Shown piece by piece: positions 47,273-59,583 of a DNA stretch of 64,000 nt (the first letter of the stretch is position 1; each line of letters starts with the position of its first letter). The position numbers and the translations under genes are program-made. The stretch is from positions 124,001 through 188,000 of the forward strand of contig JNEN01001222.1 of NCBI GenBank assembly GCA_000697355.1. The letters run 5' to 3'. The notes under the pieces are model-generated. The model saw only the letters and a list, made by a program, of their open reading frames with translations. It ran no database searches and was not told where the DNA came from. This DNA comes from Syncephalastrum monosporum B8922. Its lineage: Eukaryota > Mucoromycota > Mucoromycetes > Mucorales > Syncephalastraceae.

Positions 47273-48831
47273 TTATTTGTGGAAGCTATTGTAGAGACCG
47301 ACGCAATCTGTATCATCGTCATCCTCGCCCTTGGCCTCGTCGCCGCGCTCGCCTTCGATGTAGGCCATGTATTGCTCATCCACGTCACCCGTGACGTAGC
47401 AGCTGTCAAAGACGGAGGTGTCAAAGGTGTCAATGGCCGGGTTGTAATTCCGGACGGACTGGACGAGGTCCTCGAGGTTTTGGTAGATGACCTTGTCCGC
47501 ACCGATCTCGGCAGCAATCTGCTCGTCGGTGCGATCGTGAGCGACAAGCTCTTTCCGGCTCGGCATGTCGATGCCGTACACATTCGGGTATCGGATGGCA
47601 GGTGCGCACGAAGCAAAGTACACCTTCTTGGCGCCTGCGTCGCGGGCCATCTGGATGATTTCCTTGGAGGTCGTGCCACGCACGATGGAGTCGTCGACGA
47701 GCAGGACGTTCTTGCCGTGGAACTCGAGGGCCATGGCATTCAGCTTCCGCCGGACATTCTTGCGGCGCGTCTGCTGGCCAGGCATAATGAAGGTGCGGCC
47801 GACGTAGCGGTTCTTGTTGAAGCCTTCACGATACAGAATTTGGAGTTTGTGTGAGCACTGGAGCGCAGCGACACGGCTCGTATCCGGGACCTAAAGCATC
47901 GTATGTGAATGGATTTCCAAAAAAAAAAAAATACTGTTGAGTCCATCTTTAAAAACTTACGGGAATGACGACGTCAATGTCGTGCTCGCCGTTGAAGGAC
48001 TTGATGACCTGCTCGGCAAGGGCCTCACCCATGGAGAGACGGGCCTTGTATACTGAAATACCGTCGATGATGCTGTCCTGGCGGGCAAAGTAGACGTACT
48101 CAAAGATACAGGGAGCGATGGTCTGGGTGGCGGTCAACTGGCGGCGGGACACTTGCTCGCGGGTGATAATGACGGCCTCGCCTGGAGCAAAGAAAGTTTA
48201 GCGGAAAAGCTCGGATGCTTTGGCTGGAATGTAATGGTACTTACCAGGGTTGACATCCTCATAGTCAGAGAAGCCCAGAGCATCGAGAGCGACGCTCTCA
48301 GAAGCAAACATGTAGTCGTAGCTGCCGTTCGCAGAGGCACGGCGGCCGAGCACCAGGGGACGGATACCGTGAGGGTCGCGGAAACCAATGATGCCAAAAC
48401 CAGCAATCATGGCCACACACGCGTACGCACCACGGCACTGCTGGTAGAGGTCCTTGATGGCGGTGAAGATATCCTCCTCGTTCACACTAAGGTTGCTTAT
48501 CGTAAGCACTTGTCTTTCGTCTTTTGAAAATGAGAGAGACGTACCGGAATTTACCCGTCTTCTGCAGGTTGTTGGCAAGAATGTTGAGCAAAAGCTCAGA
48601 ATCGGAGTCCGTGTTGATATGGCGATGGGCGATCTTGTCAAGGAAGACACGGAGCTCACGAGCATTGGTCAAGTTGCCGTTCTGGTCAGCACCAAGGATA
48701 AGTTACACATTCTGCATAATAACAAGACACTGTGTGCTTACGTGAGCAAAGACGATACCGTAGGGCGAGTTGACGTAGAATGGCTGGGCCTCGGACATGG
48801 AGGACGAACCGGCAGTAGGATAGCGGACTAC

Positions 48832-48869
<38 letters not shown>

Positions 48870-49241
48870 AGAGAGAGAGAGACGAGGAAGATAAGCATAC
48901 CAGAGCTACCGGTGCTCATTTGAAGTCTGCTTCTTTTACCATGACCAATGCCGAGACTGCCAATGAGGCGAGCGAGCTGCTTCTCGTCGAAAACATCACG
49001 GACCATGCCGTTGCCCTTGCACTGGAAGAGACGACCCTTGGGTCCCGAGGTCACGATACCGGCGGCGTCCTATACGAGCATTGAGCATTCCCGCTTCTTC
49101 GCATTCAGAAATAAGGTTTTCTTTTCTTGTTGGAAGTTCATATACCTGGCCACGGTGCTGCAGCAGACCCAAGGACTCGAAGAGATCAGGGCAGGCCATG
49201 CTCTTTGCGTCTGCCAAAATGACAGCCGAGATACCACACAT
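47273..49241 (-). CDS. ADE4: Amidophosphoribosyltransferase (purine step 1)
   Basis: Seven exons: 49146-49241, 48940-49069, 48742-48827, 48545-48681, 48245-48486, 47961-48181 and 47273-47890, giving 509 aa. The enzyme makes 5-phosphoribosylamine from PRPP and glutamine, the committed step of de novo purine synthesis. Cys2 (MCGI) is the glutaminase nucleophile, exposed without a propeptide as in the yeast and E. coli enzymes. Further class II glutaminase motifs are [36 protein letters not shown] and [10 protein letters not shown]. The PRPP-binding loop is [17 protein letters not shown]. The C-terminal tail is acidic (EDDDDTD). Intron 2 contains a 33-base A-run followed by a GA tract. In yeast ADE4 is controlled by Bas1/Bas2; I found no clear site. 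Confidence 0.97.
48834..48883. repeat. A33 homopolymer followed by GA repeat
   Basis: About 33 consecutive A then (GA)n, inside intron 2 of the amidophosphoribosyltransferase gene. On the sense (minus) strand this is a (TC)n-T33 tract directly before the acceptor, acting as a very strong polypyrimidine stretch. Confidence 0.9.
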
Positions 49242-49565
49242 GTTTGGTGAACTGAGTTAAGAGATCTGGGGAAAAAGAGAAAAGGGTCGATTCAATAGGT
49301 CCTTTTGACAGCAGATTTTCCCTCTTTCGTCGGTCTTTTCTTTTTCCGCAATTAAAATATGAAAGAAAAAAAAAAGATTGGGTTTGAATAAGCCACGACC
49401 CAAAAAAAGAGATCTTTTAAGAGACAGTGAATGGAATAAACGGATCAATGATAAGGCTCTATGTGTGTATATGTGTATTGTTCAAAAAAAAAAAAAAAGA
49501 TAAAAAAAAAAAGATAGAGACAGAGTATATATGGACACTAATGCTACAAGTTGGCAAAATTTGTA

Positions 49566-50463
49566 TTAATGGTGCGTAGGTTTTGAGCCTGACAAGAGAA
49601 AATTGAGATTAGCAAAGAGAAGAGAAGGGAAAACAGTGCTAAGCCTGATGGACATAGAGAACTGGGAGAGAGGGGAGGAGGTTTCGACACTTACCATCCA
49701 CACGCATATTCCTCGTTGCAGAGGGCATCCGGACCGTGATACCATCCAATTCCTTGTCCATAAAGATCTGACAGCCCAAACGCGACCTGATCGCAACCGT
49801 GTCAGCACCGTGATCTCTGATTCCTCCCTTTCACTGTAGCTTACGTTTCTGTCAAACCGAATGCCAGATCCAGCATGTCATTCTCCTCGTCAGAAGGTTC
49901 CTCCATCTTGTCATAGTACTCCGGCTCACAGATAACGTGACAGGTTGAGCAGGCCAGTGATCCTTCGCATGCACCTAGTGGATCGACGGTTCAATGTACA
50001 TATGCATATCAAGTACGAACTTCTAAACATACATTCCAAGTCGATATCGTAGCGCTGTGCCAAGTCCAGCATGGAATCGCCTTCGACAGCCTTCACATCG
50101 ATTTTTTCGCCTTCAGGCGTGATGAAATGGACCGTGTAGGGCCTGTCATGATACAAATAGAAAAAGATAGGGAGGGGCTGTCAGACGTGCATAATGAAGT
50201 AAACCTTGTATATTTACCCATCCCCCTTGGAAACACCTGGTTTACCGTGGTATATAGCTGGGCATTAGAGAGGAATATCTGTGAGTTCATATTTGGTCCT
50301 TTCATATAAAGCAGCATGCTAGCATGGTGTACGGTCTTGTTTTTTAAGATTTACCTGAGGAGGTAGAAATCCACCGGGGATCTTTCAGGGATCGTGCAGT
50401 CGATTGGCGTGCAGCGCTGGCAATGGCAGGAAAGCGGGTGGAGAGCGAGCGTAGAAAGGACAT
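49566..50463 (-). CDS. YAH1: Mitochondrial [2Fe-2S] ferredoxin Yah1/adrenodoxin
   Basis: Six exons: 50355-50463, 50218-50236, 50033-50142, 49845-49974, 49695-49786 and 49566-49588, giving 160 aa. Exon 2 is a 19-nt microexon. The first ~45 residues are Arg/Ser/Ala-rich without acidic residues until the cleavage area, typical of a mitochondrial presequence. The core has the vertebrate-type ferredoxin cluster ligands [10 protein letters not shown] (CX5CX2C) and a fourth Cys in RLGCQI. It also has the acidic partner-binding helix region ([13 protein letters not shown]) and the C-terminal MPSATRN motif. Yah1 passes electrons from ferredoxin reductase (Arh1) to Fe-S cluster assembly on Isu1 and to heme a synthesis. 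Confidence 0.96.
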
Positions 50464-50912
50464 TGAGGCTGTATTAGTGCTGGCGTTGGTATTTTGTATG
50501 GAGTGGGGGAAGTGAAAAAGACGGACTCCGGCAGGGGGAAAATCAATCGAACCAGTCCCACTACACACTTTATACTTTTCACTCTTCCCGGTCGTCCGCG
50601 CAGTCCATTGAAATGCAAATCACCCATATCTCTTTCTCTTTCTCTCTCTCTCTATCCTATGCAAACATATACACTCTATTGAAAGGCAGTCTACGTCTGG
50701 CTGGATCCAGTAAACACTCTTCCTCGCTCAGAAACTAGGTTCCCACGAGGATACAGTAAAGAGTAAAATGGTCTGCTGAGAATAAACAGGTGTGCATAAA
50801 CGGCTCGAGTATTTTACATGCGTGAAACAAAAAGGATGCTTTTTATCAAAAAAGAGTGTGATATGGAGTCGTGTTCGGTATGCAAACATGGCATGCTGAT
50901 GATTTGTATCGT
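50464..50912. other. Intergenic NOP4 3' flank / YAH1 promoter
   Basis: About 450 bases between two minus-strand genes. A CT tract lies at 50632-50653. No gene. Confidence 0.6.
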
Positions 50913-53080
50913 CTACTTTCTCTGCCGTTTCTCTCGGTTCTGCTGAGGCCGGCCTCCCTTCTGCTGCGGACGATCTCGCTTCGGTGGGCGGCCACCGCCT
51001 TGAGGCTTCTTGCCATTGGGACGGCTAGGCTTGTTCGCAGCCGTTTTCCGGAGCTGTTTCCGTTCAATGACGTTCTGGTTCTCAAGCGAGAACTCGACAA
51101 TGAGGCGCTTGCCTGCAAAGAGCGACGGGTTGTTGTTGAGGTAGCGCAAGGCTGCCATCGCGTGCGAGTGCTCATAAAACTCCAAGAAACCATAGCCGCG
51201 ACTCCGGAGCTGGCCATTGGTGTCGACACGATCCTTGGCACGCACGATCTTGGCCTGCTTGACCTTGGGCAGGCGGTGCCAGCCCTCCTCCTTCTCCTCC
51301 TTGGACAGGTCCTGGCGCTCTTTGCCCTTCACCTGGTCCTTGAACTTTTGAACGGCCTGGATGCCGAGTTTGCGCAGTTCCTTCTCGTCAATGGTGAGAG
51401 GCAGGTTGCGGATGGAGAGGCGGACCTTGGAGATAAACAGGGCCGGATCGGTGTTGATGAGTCGTTTCCGAGACGCATACGACTGCTGACGACGTTGGAG
51501 CTCGCCCTCGGTCATGGTCTCGGCCGCAGGCGTGTTGGGGAACACGACACCTTCGTTCATGAGGTAGGTATTCCGCTTGTCTTCCTTCTTGAGCCGGTTC
51601 GCTTTGTCGGTTTTGATCTGGTCTGCGCGATCGGGGGACACGGCCAGGGTGACGTCCAGGACGCGGCCGTCCAGCGTGAATTTTTCGGAGAAGGCAGCAC
51701 CGGCCTCGGGGGTCAGGATACTGTCATACAAAAGTCCCTTCTTCTTCTTTTCACGCGTCGACAGCGATGTCTCGTCCGTTTCCTTGGCGATGAGGGCACG
51801 CATCGCATCGGCTTCCTTGATGACTGTGTCCACGTCCTCCTTTTGTCGCATGCAGACGAAGCCTGTGCCGCGCGAGAGACCAGTGTTGCGATCGCGCGCT
51901 ATCCGGGCGTATATGACCGGGCCCCACTGCTGGAATTTGGCCTTCAGTGCACCGTCGGTGGTTTCAAAGAGAAGATTGCGGACAAACAAGGTGGTGCCGC
52001 TCGATGCATCAGGGTATCTTTTTTCGCCTTTGGCTTTGGGCTGTGTCTTGGCCTTGGTGTCATCCTCGCTCTCGTCGCTCTCATCCTCGTCTTCGTCTTC
52101 ATCTTCGTCTTCATCTTCGTCTTCGTCTTCGTCTTCGTCTTCGTCTTCATCGTCCTCATTCTCGTCGTCCTCATCTTGGTCGATATCCATGTTTTCCTTT
52201 CCCTCCCTGTCATTCTCCGTGTCGTCGTCGTCTTCGCCGTTGTCGTCATCTTCGTTTTCATCGTCACTTGCGTCCTTCATAGTATCATCCTCGTCAGCAC
52301 TCTCTTCTTGGTCATTTCCCGTGTTCTTCTGTTCCTCTTGTTCCATCTTTTGATATTGGCTCTTGGCAATGGACCAGTCAACTACGATTGTCCGTCCGTG
52401 ATGTTTTGATCCGTTCAACGCTTCCATTGCCTATAATAAACCAGTTAATTTTCGGTATAAGTCTCTCAGTAAGCACTTACCTTTTCTGCCTCGTCTACAC
52501 TGGCCATTTCGACAAAACCAAAACCACGTAGGGGACCATTGGGCGACTTTCGCGGTAACGAGACGTCCTTGACCGAGCCATGCGCGCTAAAGACCTTTCG
52601 AAGGCCGTCTTCATTGTACTTCCACGGCAAGTTTCGGATAATGAGGCGCGCATCGTGCTGCGTCTTTTGCGCGGTAGGCTTCTTCTTGTGTTGTTGTGTC
52701 TTCTCGACGACGTCTTCCCGTCGCTGGCGCTTGGGTGGCGGTTGGGCACTGTCGTCACCTTTTCGGACGGCTTTGCTCTTTGCATAGGACACCTCGATCG
52801 TGTTGTCCATGAACTTTTTCCGGTTAAGCTGCTCGAGGGCTTGCTTGGCGTCGTCGACGAGTGCGAAACGGACGTAGCCAAAGCCCCTGTTTTTAAAGTT
52901 GGGATCGTCTTCCTTGACTTTGCCATTCGTTGTATCGGCCACGACGAAACAGTGGCGAATCGGGCCCACGTCGGCAAACAGTTGCTCCAGCGCCTGGCTC
53001 GTTACCTTGGGCCCGAGATTGCGCACAAACAAGGTCGAAATGGCGCCATCTGTGCGCTTCTCCTTGGTCTTGTTCTCCAT
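50913..53080 (-). CDS. NOP4: Nop4/RBM28 nucleolar RNA-binding protein
   Basis: Two exons, 52481-53080 and 50913-52430, giving 705 aa (yeast Nop4 685). Four RNA-recognition motifs are visible. RRM1 starts at TLFVRNLGP with GFGYVRFAL; RRM2 at ARLIIRNLPWKY with GFGFVEMAS; RRM3 at TLFVRNLLFET with GTGFVCMR; RRM4 at RLSIRNLPLTI with GYGFLEFYEHSHAM. Between RRM2 and RRM3 lies a very long Asp/Glu run encoded by GAA/GAC repeats (52080-52150, read as TCTTCG/TCTTCA on the plus strand). The C-terminus is basic, Lys/Arg/Gly/Gln-rich. Nop4 is required for 27S pre-rRNA processing in 60S ribosome assembly. Its start codon is only 77 bp after the NOT1 stop codon. Confidence 0.95.
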
Positions 53081-53157
53081 TATTATTGTAATAAAAAAAA
53101 AAGAGGATGTTACTGAAATTTAATGCAAAAAAATGTGGATTTAAGCAATCTTTCTTT

Positions 53158-56100
53158 TTATGGGTGGCTTTGCAGCCGCTGGCAGAGCTGTCCTACTTCG
53201 GGGTATCGTGCAATAATCGAGTCTGACCAGAAAGTGGACATGTGTGAAATGTGCATAAATACTTGCTGTACTCCCCATGGATGGGGATTGTGACTGATCA
53301 ACCGTCCCAAAAGCACCCTGTACAGCTATTAAGACCATGCTCGAATGCGACTTCACTTCTGTACTCACGTGATGATGCTTTCTTTGACTCGGACGCCTTG
53401 CGTGCTGTAGAGCCATAACACCAAATTCTTAAACATAGATGTGTGTGTGTTGGGAAAGCGGAGGTGGTCGACGAGGCCGTTCATTACATAATAAAGGCCT
53501 GTGCTGTGTGTGAGCAGGTATTCTTTTTTTTTTTTTTTTGCTATGTTTCTAGAGCCAGAGCCATACCTTCACCATCTGCATGATCTAGGACGTACAGGAC
53601 AAGCTCTGCTAGAGGTGTTTCGATCACATTCTCGAGAGCGTGGTCTTCGCACAGCGTAGCAACATAGAGCAGCATAAGGCTCATATCCATGAAGCTATCC
53701 TTGGTGGCCCACCGGGCGATCGCGTCAAAGCTCGGGTCCGTTTTGCGCTCTGGATAGGCCCGGACATAGCCAGCCAAGGCTCTTTCAATAGAGATATCCT
53801 TGTTGGCTTTGCGGCCATGATTGGGCCGCGTCCAGCCTGGTGGTAGATGCGGTGCGTGGGTCTGACTCGCGGCGGCAGGTACAGCCGACAGGATGATGTT
53901 ACGCAGATGAATACATTCCAGCGGAAGGACGCGCATGAGATCCAGATAATAATAAGCCAGGAAATCGGGAAAATCATGCAGTAAAACCACAGCCAGACGC
54001 GTGATGCTGCCGTATAACATACGTGCAGCCGCATCGGCATGCCAATGCATGTCGGAAAATTGGTTGAGACTGTCAAAAAGCGCCACAAGGAGTTGCTTGT
54101 AACCAACCCAGTCTTGGCGGTTGACCGGGCCGAGGAGGCGAGCGAGCAAGTGGCGGCTCGAGATGAGTTGTATCCATGCAAACGTAAATCCAGGCAGCTC
54201 CTCCGGGCGCATACGATACAGGTACTTGCTATAAAAGTATAAGGGACAAAACATCCAAAAATGAAGGCAAGCTGCGCGAAAAGTCCTACCTCCAGATACG
54301 GCAATCAAGCGGGTGATCGCTTTGAGCATCGAGTTTGTGCTGGAGGGACAGCAAGAGGCGTAGAAAAGGTCGCTGATCGAATTGGGGTCCAGAGGCATCG
54401 TGTGCATCTTTGAGCAAAAGCGTCAGAGTCGTCAGGGTGTGGAGGAGTAAGCGCGGACGGTGCTTGGTGTCAGCCGTGATGAGTTTCACAAGCAAGTCCA
54501 CAATGCTATCCAAGTCAGGGTCATAGCGTACGGTTGCTTCGCTGCCGTTATAGGCAGCAAGGGCCTTTTCAATGCTGCCATGCAAAACCAAGTACTGTGT
54601 TGCCATATCCACCTTCACGCAGCGGTGGAGCTAAACCAGATCTATGTCAGCCGGCTTTTTTTTTTTTTTTTTGAAGGATTAAACCAAAAAGGGCTCACCT
54701 TTTCAAACACAGGGTCGCGTGCAGATCCATGCAGACGGACCCATTGACTCAGCCAGAGATGAACATGAAAGGGGTGTTCGGCGCAGTCGAGGCCACACGC
54801 GAGTTGCTGATACAGAGATCTGATTACCAACCGTGTGCTACATCCTAAATGAGTCAATGTCCAACAGATAAATACCACACACACTCACGGCTTGGGATGC
54901 TCTTCGTCGGCTGGGAGGCTGTCCAGGGCTGCGACAGTCAAGGGAAAGGTTGTGACGCTGGCCGCCGCTGACTGATGCTTGGAGTACATGTAGATGAGTA
55001 CAGACGCGTACTGGACCATCCGTGCCTCGCGCGTCTGCACCCGTTTGGCCATCTTGCAGTCATAGTCAGGTAAGTGTACCACGTGATGCTCGAGGAGATA
55101 GTACGTCGCTTTCAGGTTATATTCGCTCTTGAACAGAAATATCAATCTACGCGTTGCGGTTTTTTCTCATACTAGGCTTACATTGTCATCCTCTTTGAGA
55201 AGCGTTTCGTGGAGGGTATCACGCGCAGCAGGCCGTTTGTCCACCGCTTTACGCAAAAAGTCGGCCCAGGCCGTGAGCAGGATGTCGTCCGTGTCTGTCA
55301 AGGCAAACCCAGTTGCGCTTCTCACCACGCGTTGAACAACATGCGCGGGGAGGTCGGACGCCTCGATCAAGTGTGCGGCTTGTTCCAAGCCCGCTTCGAG
55401 CGTCTTGCAGAGGATGTGGTCCCGTGATAGAGGATGTTTTGCATTTTGGATCTCGAGCGAGGTTTGTTCCAGCTCGTTCATGAGGATCTATCACGGGAGA
55501 GACGGATCAGTGGATATTAAAATGCCTTACGCGGATTTTACCTCAAGCTGATCGGCCTCATCCACTTCTGTCAGACTACCTTTCGGTTCCATGCCTAGAA
55601 AGGTGCAGCTTCAGTAGTGTTTTCGCCAGCGAAAAGCTCAATATACCATAGAATTGTTGTGGGTCGTAGACCGGGCTTGGTTTAAAGGTTTCATAAAGAC
55701 GCATCTAGCCAGAGATGTGAGTTGATTAGGAAAGACAACCAATAAGACATTACCTGCTGAACACTCAGCGAGCCATTGGCACGCAACCGCCCGTCAGGAA
55801 CGATAAAGTTATGTGGGGCGTGGTGAAGGCTAGCCATGTCAAAATATGGTCCACATGTGCGCAAGTTCTCTCTCTATATAGATATCAGCAAATCCGTTGC
55901 ATGTATGCATCACGCTCTCACCTTTCCATAAGACCAACGGCTAGCGTAGGAGGGCTGTAGCATCTGCTCCAGAAGGTCAATCGCTTTCTTCTCGGTCAGA
56001 TCCTCCACGAAGGAGGTTATCATCGCCTTGTTGTGGGATACGAGATAGCTCCCAATAAGGTCCGCCGTTTCCTACAAAGAGTGAGCGGTCCGCTCTCCGT

Positions 56101-59100
56101 GTGATTCTGTGTGTGAGTGTGCCGCTGCGCCTACCTCGTCCACCTTACTTTCGGTCAACTTGGTATAAAGGGTCGTGACCATGAGATCCACCGGTAGCTG
56201 GCCGCAATAGACGCCGACAAGTTGGCCCGACAGTGTCTGCGCCATCCGGTATGCCGATCGCTTTAATTTTTCCTTATCCAAATCAGTAGCAAAGTCCTTG
56301 ATGACCAGCATCGCGCTCGAGTGGGCTGCTGCCTTGCTCACCGGGGGCACAATCTGAAAGAAGGGGGAGTCAATGTCTAGGCACCGCATACTGTTTTTTA
56401 TAGCTCTACCTTGTTCAGGGTATCCAGGATGGCATCGAGCGTGCAAGTCCTCACAATCTCGTGATATTTATCATTCAAAAAGTCAAGCTTTGCATACAAC
56501 TCTGCGGCACAGAGTTCCATCTCAGCGTCTATCAGTCCGAGAGTGAGCAATGCCGTCTTTGGTTCATGGCAACTTACTTGTACAATGGTCATTTTCCGAT
56601 TGAACCGCTTGTTGGTTCGTATCGCCATTATCAGCATCATGAATAGAGCCTGCGTCGCTATGATCATCATCCATAATGTCCGCTTCACTCTGGGCGATAT
56701 CTGAACGATCTTGAAGGAGCGTACTGCGCTCAATCGCTACCATAGAAAGCGTCATCAGTGGCAGTTATCAAACGATTGTTTTTTGCTTCACCATCCAAAT
56801 CCATGCCCGACGTCTTGAACAGGATCTCGATCTCAAATTTGAGATTCAGTCGAAGGTCGACAGTCCAGTATAGCTCGGCAAGAAGACGCATGATATCCAT
56901 AAACCATGGATTGTCGGCATTGTAGACATTGCTTTTCTTGGCCTGGAGGAGGATCTTGCAGGCGAGAGGGATACCGAGGATGAGCAGATCTTGATCATAG
57001 AGGTCCAGCAAGAGCTGCTTGAGCCGCATTTCGGCTGCCGAGATGGGCTTATCCCTTGCGAGGGTGAGCAAGCCGAGCCAGCTGCCGAGGTTTTTGAGCT
57101 TGGCACGGTCTTCAGTAGAGCTGGCAGTCGTGTCAGACTCAAGGAGCTTCCAGATACAGGCATACGTTTCCTTGATGGTCTTGTCCCGTACTACCCGGAG
57201 TTTAGGTCGATCGAGCAAGCGCGCGTAGAGAGCAAGGTTGTTAGGTTCAATTGCGACGCGCTGGGTGACGAGATAATGGCTAAACCACCGCACCGACTGG
57301 GCATCAAGGATATGCTCGAGCTTGGCTGTCTTTTCCTCAAAGTTCGTTTCGGTAAAGTTGTTGATAATGAAAGCCACCTCGTTCTGTGTACTGAACGTGA
57401 CCAGGTCCGAATTGTTGTTCGCCTCCGACGACTTGCTCGAGACGGAGCCTTCCTCGAGAGCATCAAACGCCGGAGGTGGACGAGGCCGAAGACTCTTCCA
57501 GCGTTGCCAGGCTGGCTTGGCATGGTAGTCTCGCTTGATGCTGGCGTACTTTTCAAGACCCGGCTTTTTGGAGATTATCTCGGCGTATTCAGGCCATTCA
57601 CGGAGCCGGTTCTGAAACTCGGTGATAACAATGATGCCAAATCGGAACGAATTGGAAGTCGGTGGCTGATTGAGAGCAAGCAGGATATGACTGAGGGCGT
57701 GGCGTAGGAGACCGTAATCGACGAGTTCGTACTTGATCAAGAGACCCAGCAGTCGAGCTGTATCTGCAAGCTCGTCACTTGGATACTGGTCCATAAAACG
57801 GATCTCGTCCAGCTTTACATAGGTTATGATTAGTTCCCGGCTTTTTCTTGCTTTTGCTTCCCCTTATGCTAATAGAACTTACGAGTATATGCACTGTGCA
57901 AGAAAAAAGCTGCTGCTGCTTAACATCGCGAGACTCTCGACAAGTACTGAGGATATCAACGAACTGATCGACGCCCATGCGGCCTGCATAGAGGCGTTCA
58001 AAGTACTGTCGCGCGAGTTCTTCGATGTTTGTGCTTTGGACTTGACCGGCCAGGTCACTTGGATCCAGATTTTGGAGCATCTGGCCTGGATACAGCTCTT
58101 CATATATGCGCATGAGACTCTGCAGTCTTGCGGAGAGTGTGAGGCTCAAATTGCTATGATACGATTGGGTGTAAGTCGCATGGTATGTGTCTTTAAACAG
58201 CCTACCATTCCGAGAGCACTTCAAAAAAGGTCCACCAGACACCTTTAGCGAGGTTCATGGAGGTGGACTCAGTAGTATGAGGCTGGCTTGCTGTGGCTAC
58301 CTCGTAAGCACATTTCTCTTCCAGGAAATGGATACAGGCCGCAGGGAAGTCATCCACATCCCGCTGCAAAAGCTGGTCGGAAAGCCACTTTCGTAAATTG
58401 AGGTGCTGTCGCCTGGCTGCCAATGAAGCCAGATCCAGCACAAACAAAGGGAGATCTGCATAGAGAATTTCTGTAAGGATCTACGTCAGAGTGAGCGTTA
58501 TTTCTAAAAAATGGCAGAACACGAGAACTCACCTTGGCCTCATTGACGATTTCGAATATGCGGGTAACTGAAGTCTGATTGCGTTTGTACATTTCGAGGA
58601 ACGCGCGCATAAGGAGATAGGGATTCATTTGCCAGAGAAGAGTGAAGACCAAAGACGAATTTTCATGTCCAATGAGGAACATGTTGAGCAGCTTCTGCAG
58701 GAGTGCGTAATGGAGATCACTTTCGCGTGGCTACATAAGCTCATGAGTATCTTACCACGCCGGGTAACGAAGTTAATAGTACCTGAGTAAGAGAAACACC
58801 GAGAAGGAGAAGTTCTGGAAAACGAAGAAAGAGGTGATCGAAGAGAATAGCGACGTCGTCACCGACTTCTGTATCGATCAGATTGAGGAGGGTTTCGATG
58901 ATCTCGAAGCAGTTTAGAGGGAGTGTGGAGAAGTGCGAGGCGGCAGGCCGAAGAGCTACGGGCAGGTCAAGAATATGATCGGTCGTGATGATGCTGGTCA
59001 TATCAGGTGATTGCGAGGGATCAAAGACGTGGGAGGAAGGTAAGATCAAATAGCGAAGAACTGATAACTGGCCACGTCTATTACTCCACGGTTGGGTGAA

Positions 59101-59583
59101 CATCCAGGTAGGAAACTCTTCTTTGAAACCGTTGACGCGCTGTCACATGCAATTAGCATGTATAATGAGTCTACTGCATGCAAGAAAGTATAAAAGACGG
59201 AGGAAGAGTACCTGACTGCAATCCCACAAGCTGACGAGGAGATTGAAGGCCCGAGCGTCTCGTATCAGAAAACCATGCCGGTCTAGACATCGAAACGCTT
59301 TTAACCAGTCAAAGCCTGCGTCCTAAATAACGCATGAAAAGAACAGCCATGATATATCTTGTCGATGGCTTACAAGTTGCTTGACGGCCATAACAAAGTG
59401 TTCTGCGATCCATTGCTTCTGCTCTTGATTCGGGATAGAATTAAGCATGCGTACAATCGCTTCTGAGACGCGGTCTTCGTCGATACGGTCTGCTCGCGCA
59501 AATGCATGGATCGCGCGTTCCAAGGTGCTGCATGCTGACGGTCCTTCCTCGGATACCACTTGACTTAAACGCAAAGGTGCCAT
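53158..59583 (-). CDS. NOT1: CCR4-NOT complex scaffold Not1
   Basis: Twenty-one exons can be joined in frame, giving 1772 aa. From the 5' end they are 59374-59583, 59212-59322, 58756-59139, 58533-58730, 58206-58480, 57883-58153, 56792-57812, 56578-56736, 56410-56528, 56135-56353, 55922-56071, 55754-55873, 55647-55704, 55542-55594, 55182-55487, 54889-55127, 54699-54837, 54290-54630, 53573-54228, 53369-53498 and 53158-53317. The order matches Not1. First come N-terminal helical repeats, then the MIF4G-like domain (~residues 490-830) that docks Caf1. Next is the DUF3819/CNOT9-binding bundle (LVIKDFATDLDKEKLKRSAY), and last the Not1 C-terminal superfamily region (RPEELPGFTFAWIQLISSRH, LRNIILSAVP, GLYYVMNGLVDHLRFPN, NPHPWGVQQVF). 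Not1 scaffolds deadenylation and translational repression. It is shorter than yeast Not1 (2108 aa). Confidence 0.95.

Noticed and set aside
50871..52409. 512-aa plus-strand open frame opposite NOP4
   Set aside because: Antisense to four clear RRMs; its Phe/Val/Ile run is the complement of the Asp/Glu repeat.
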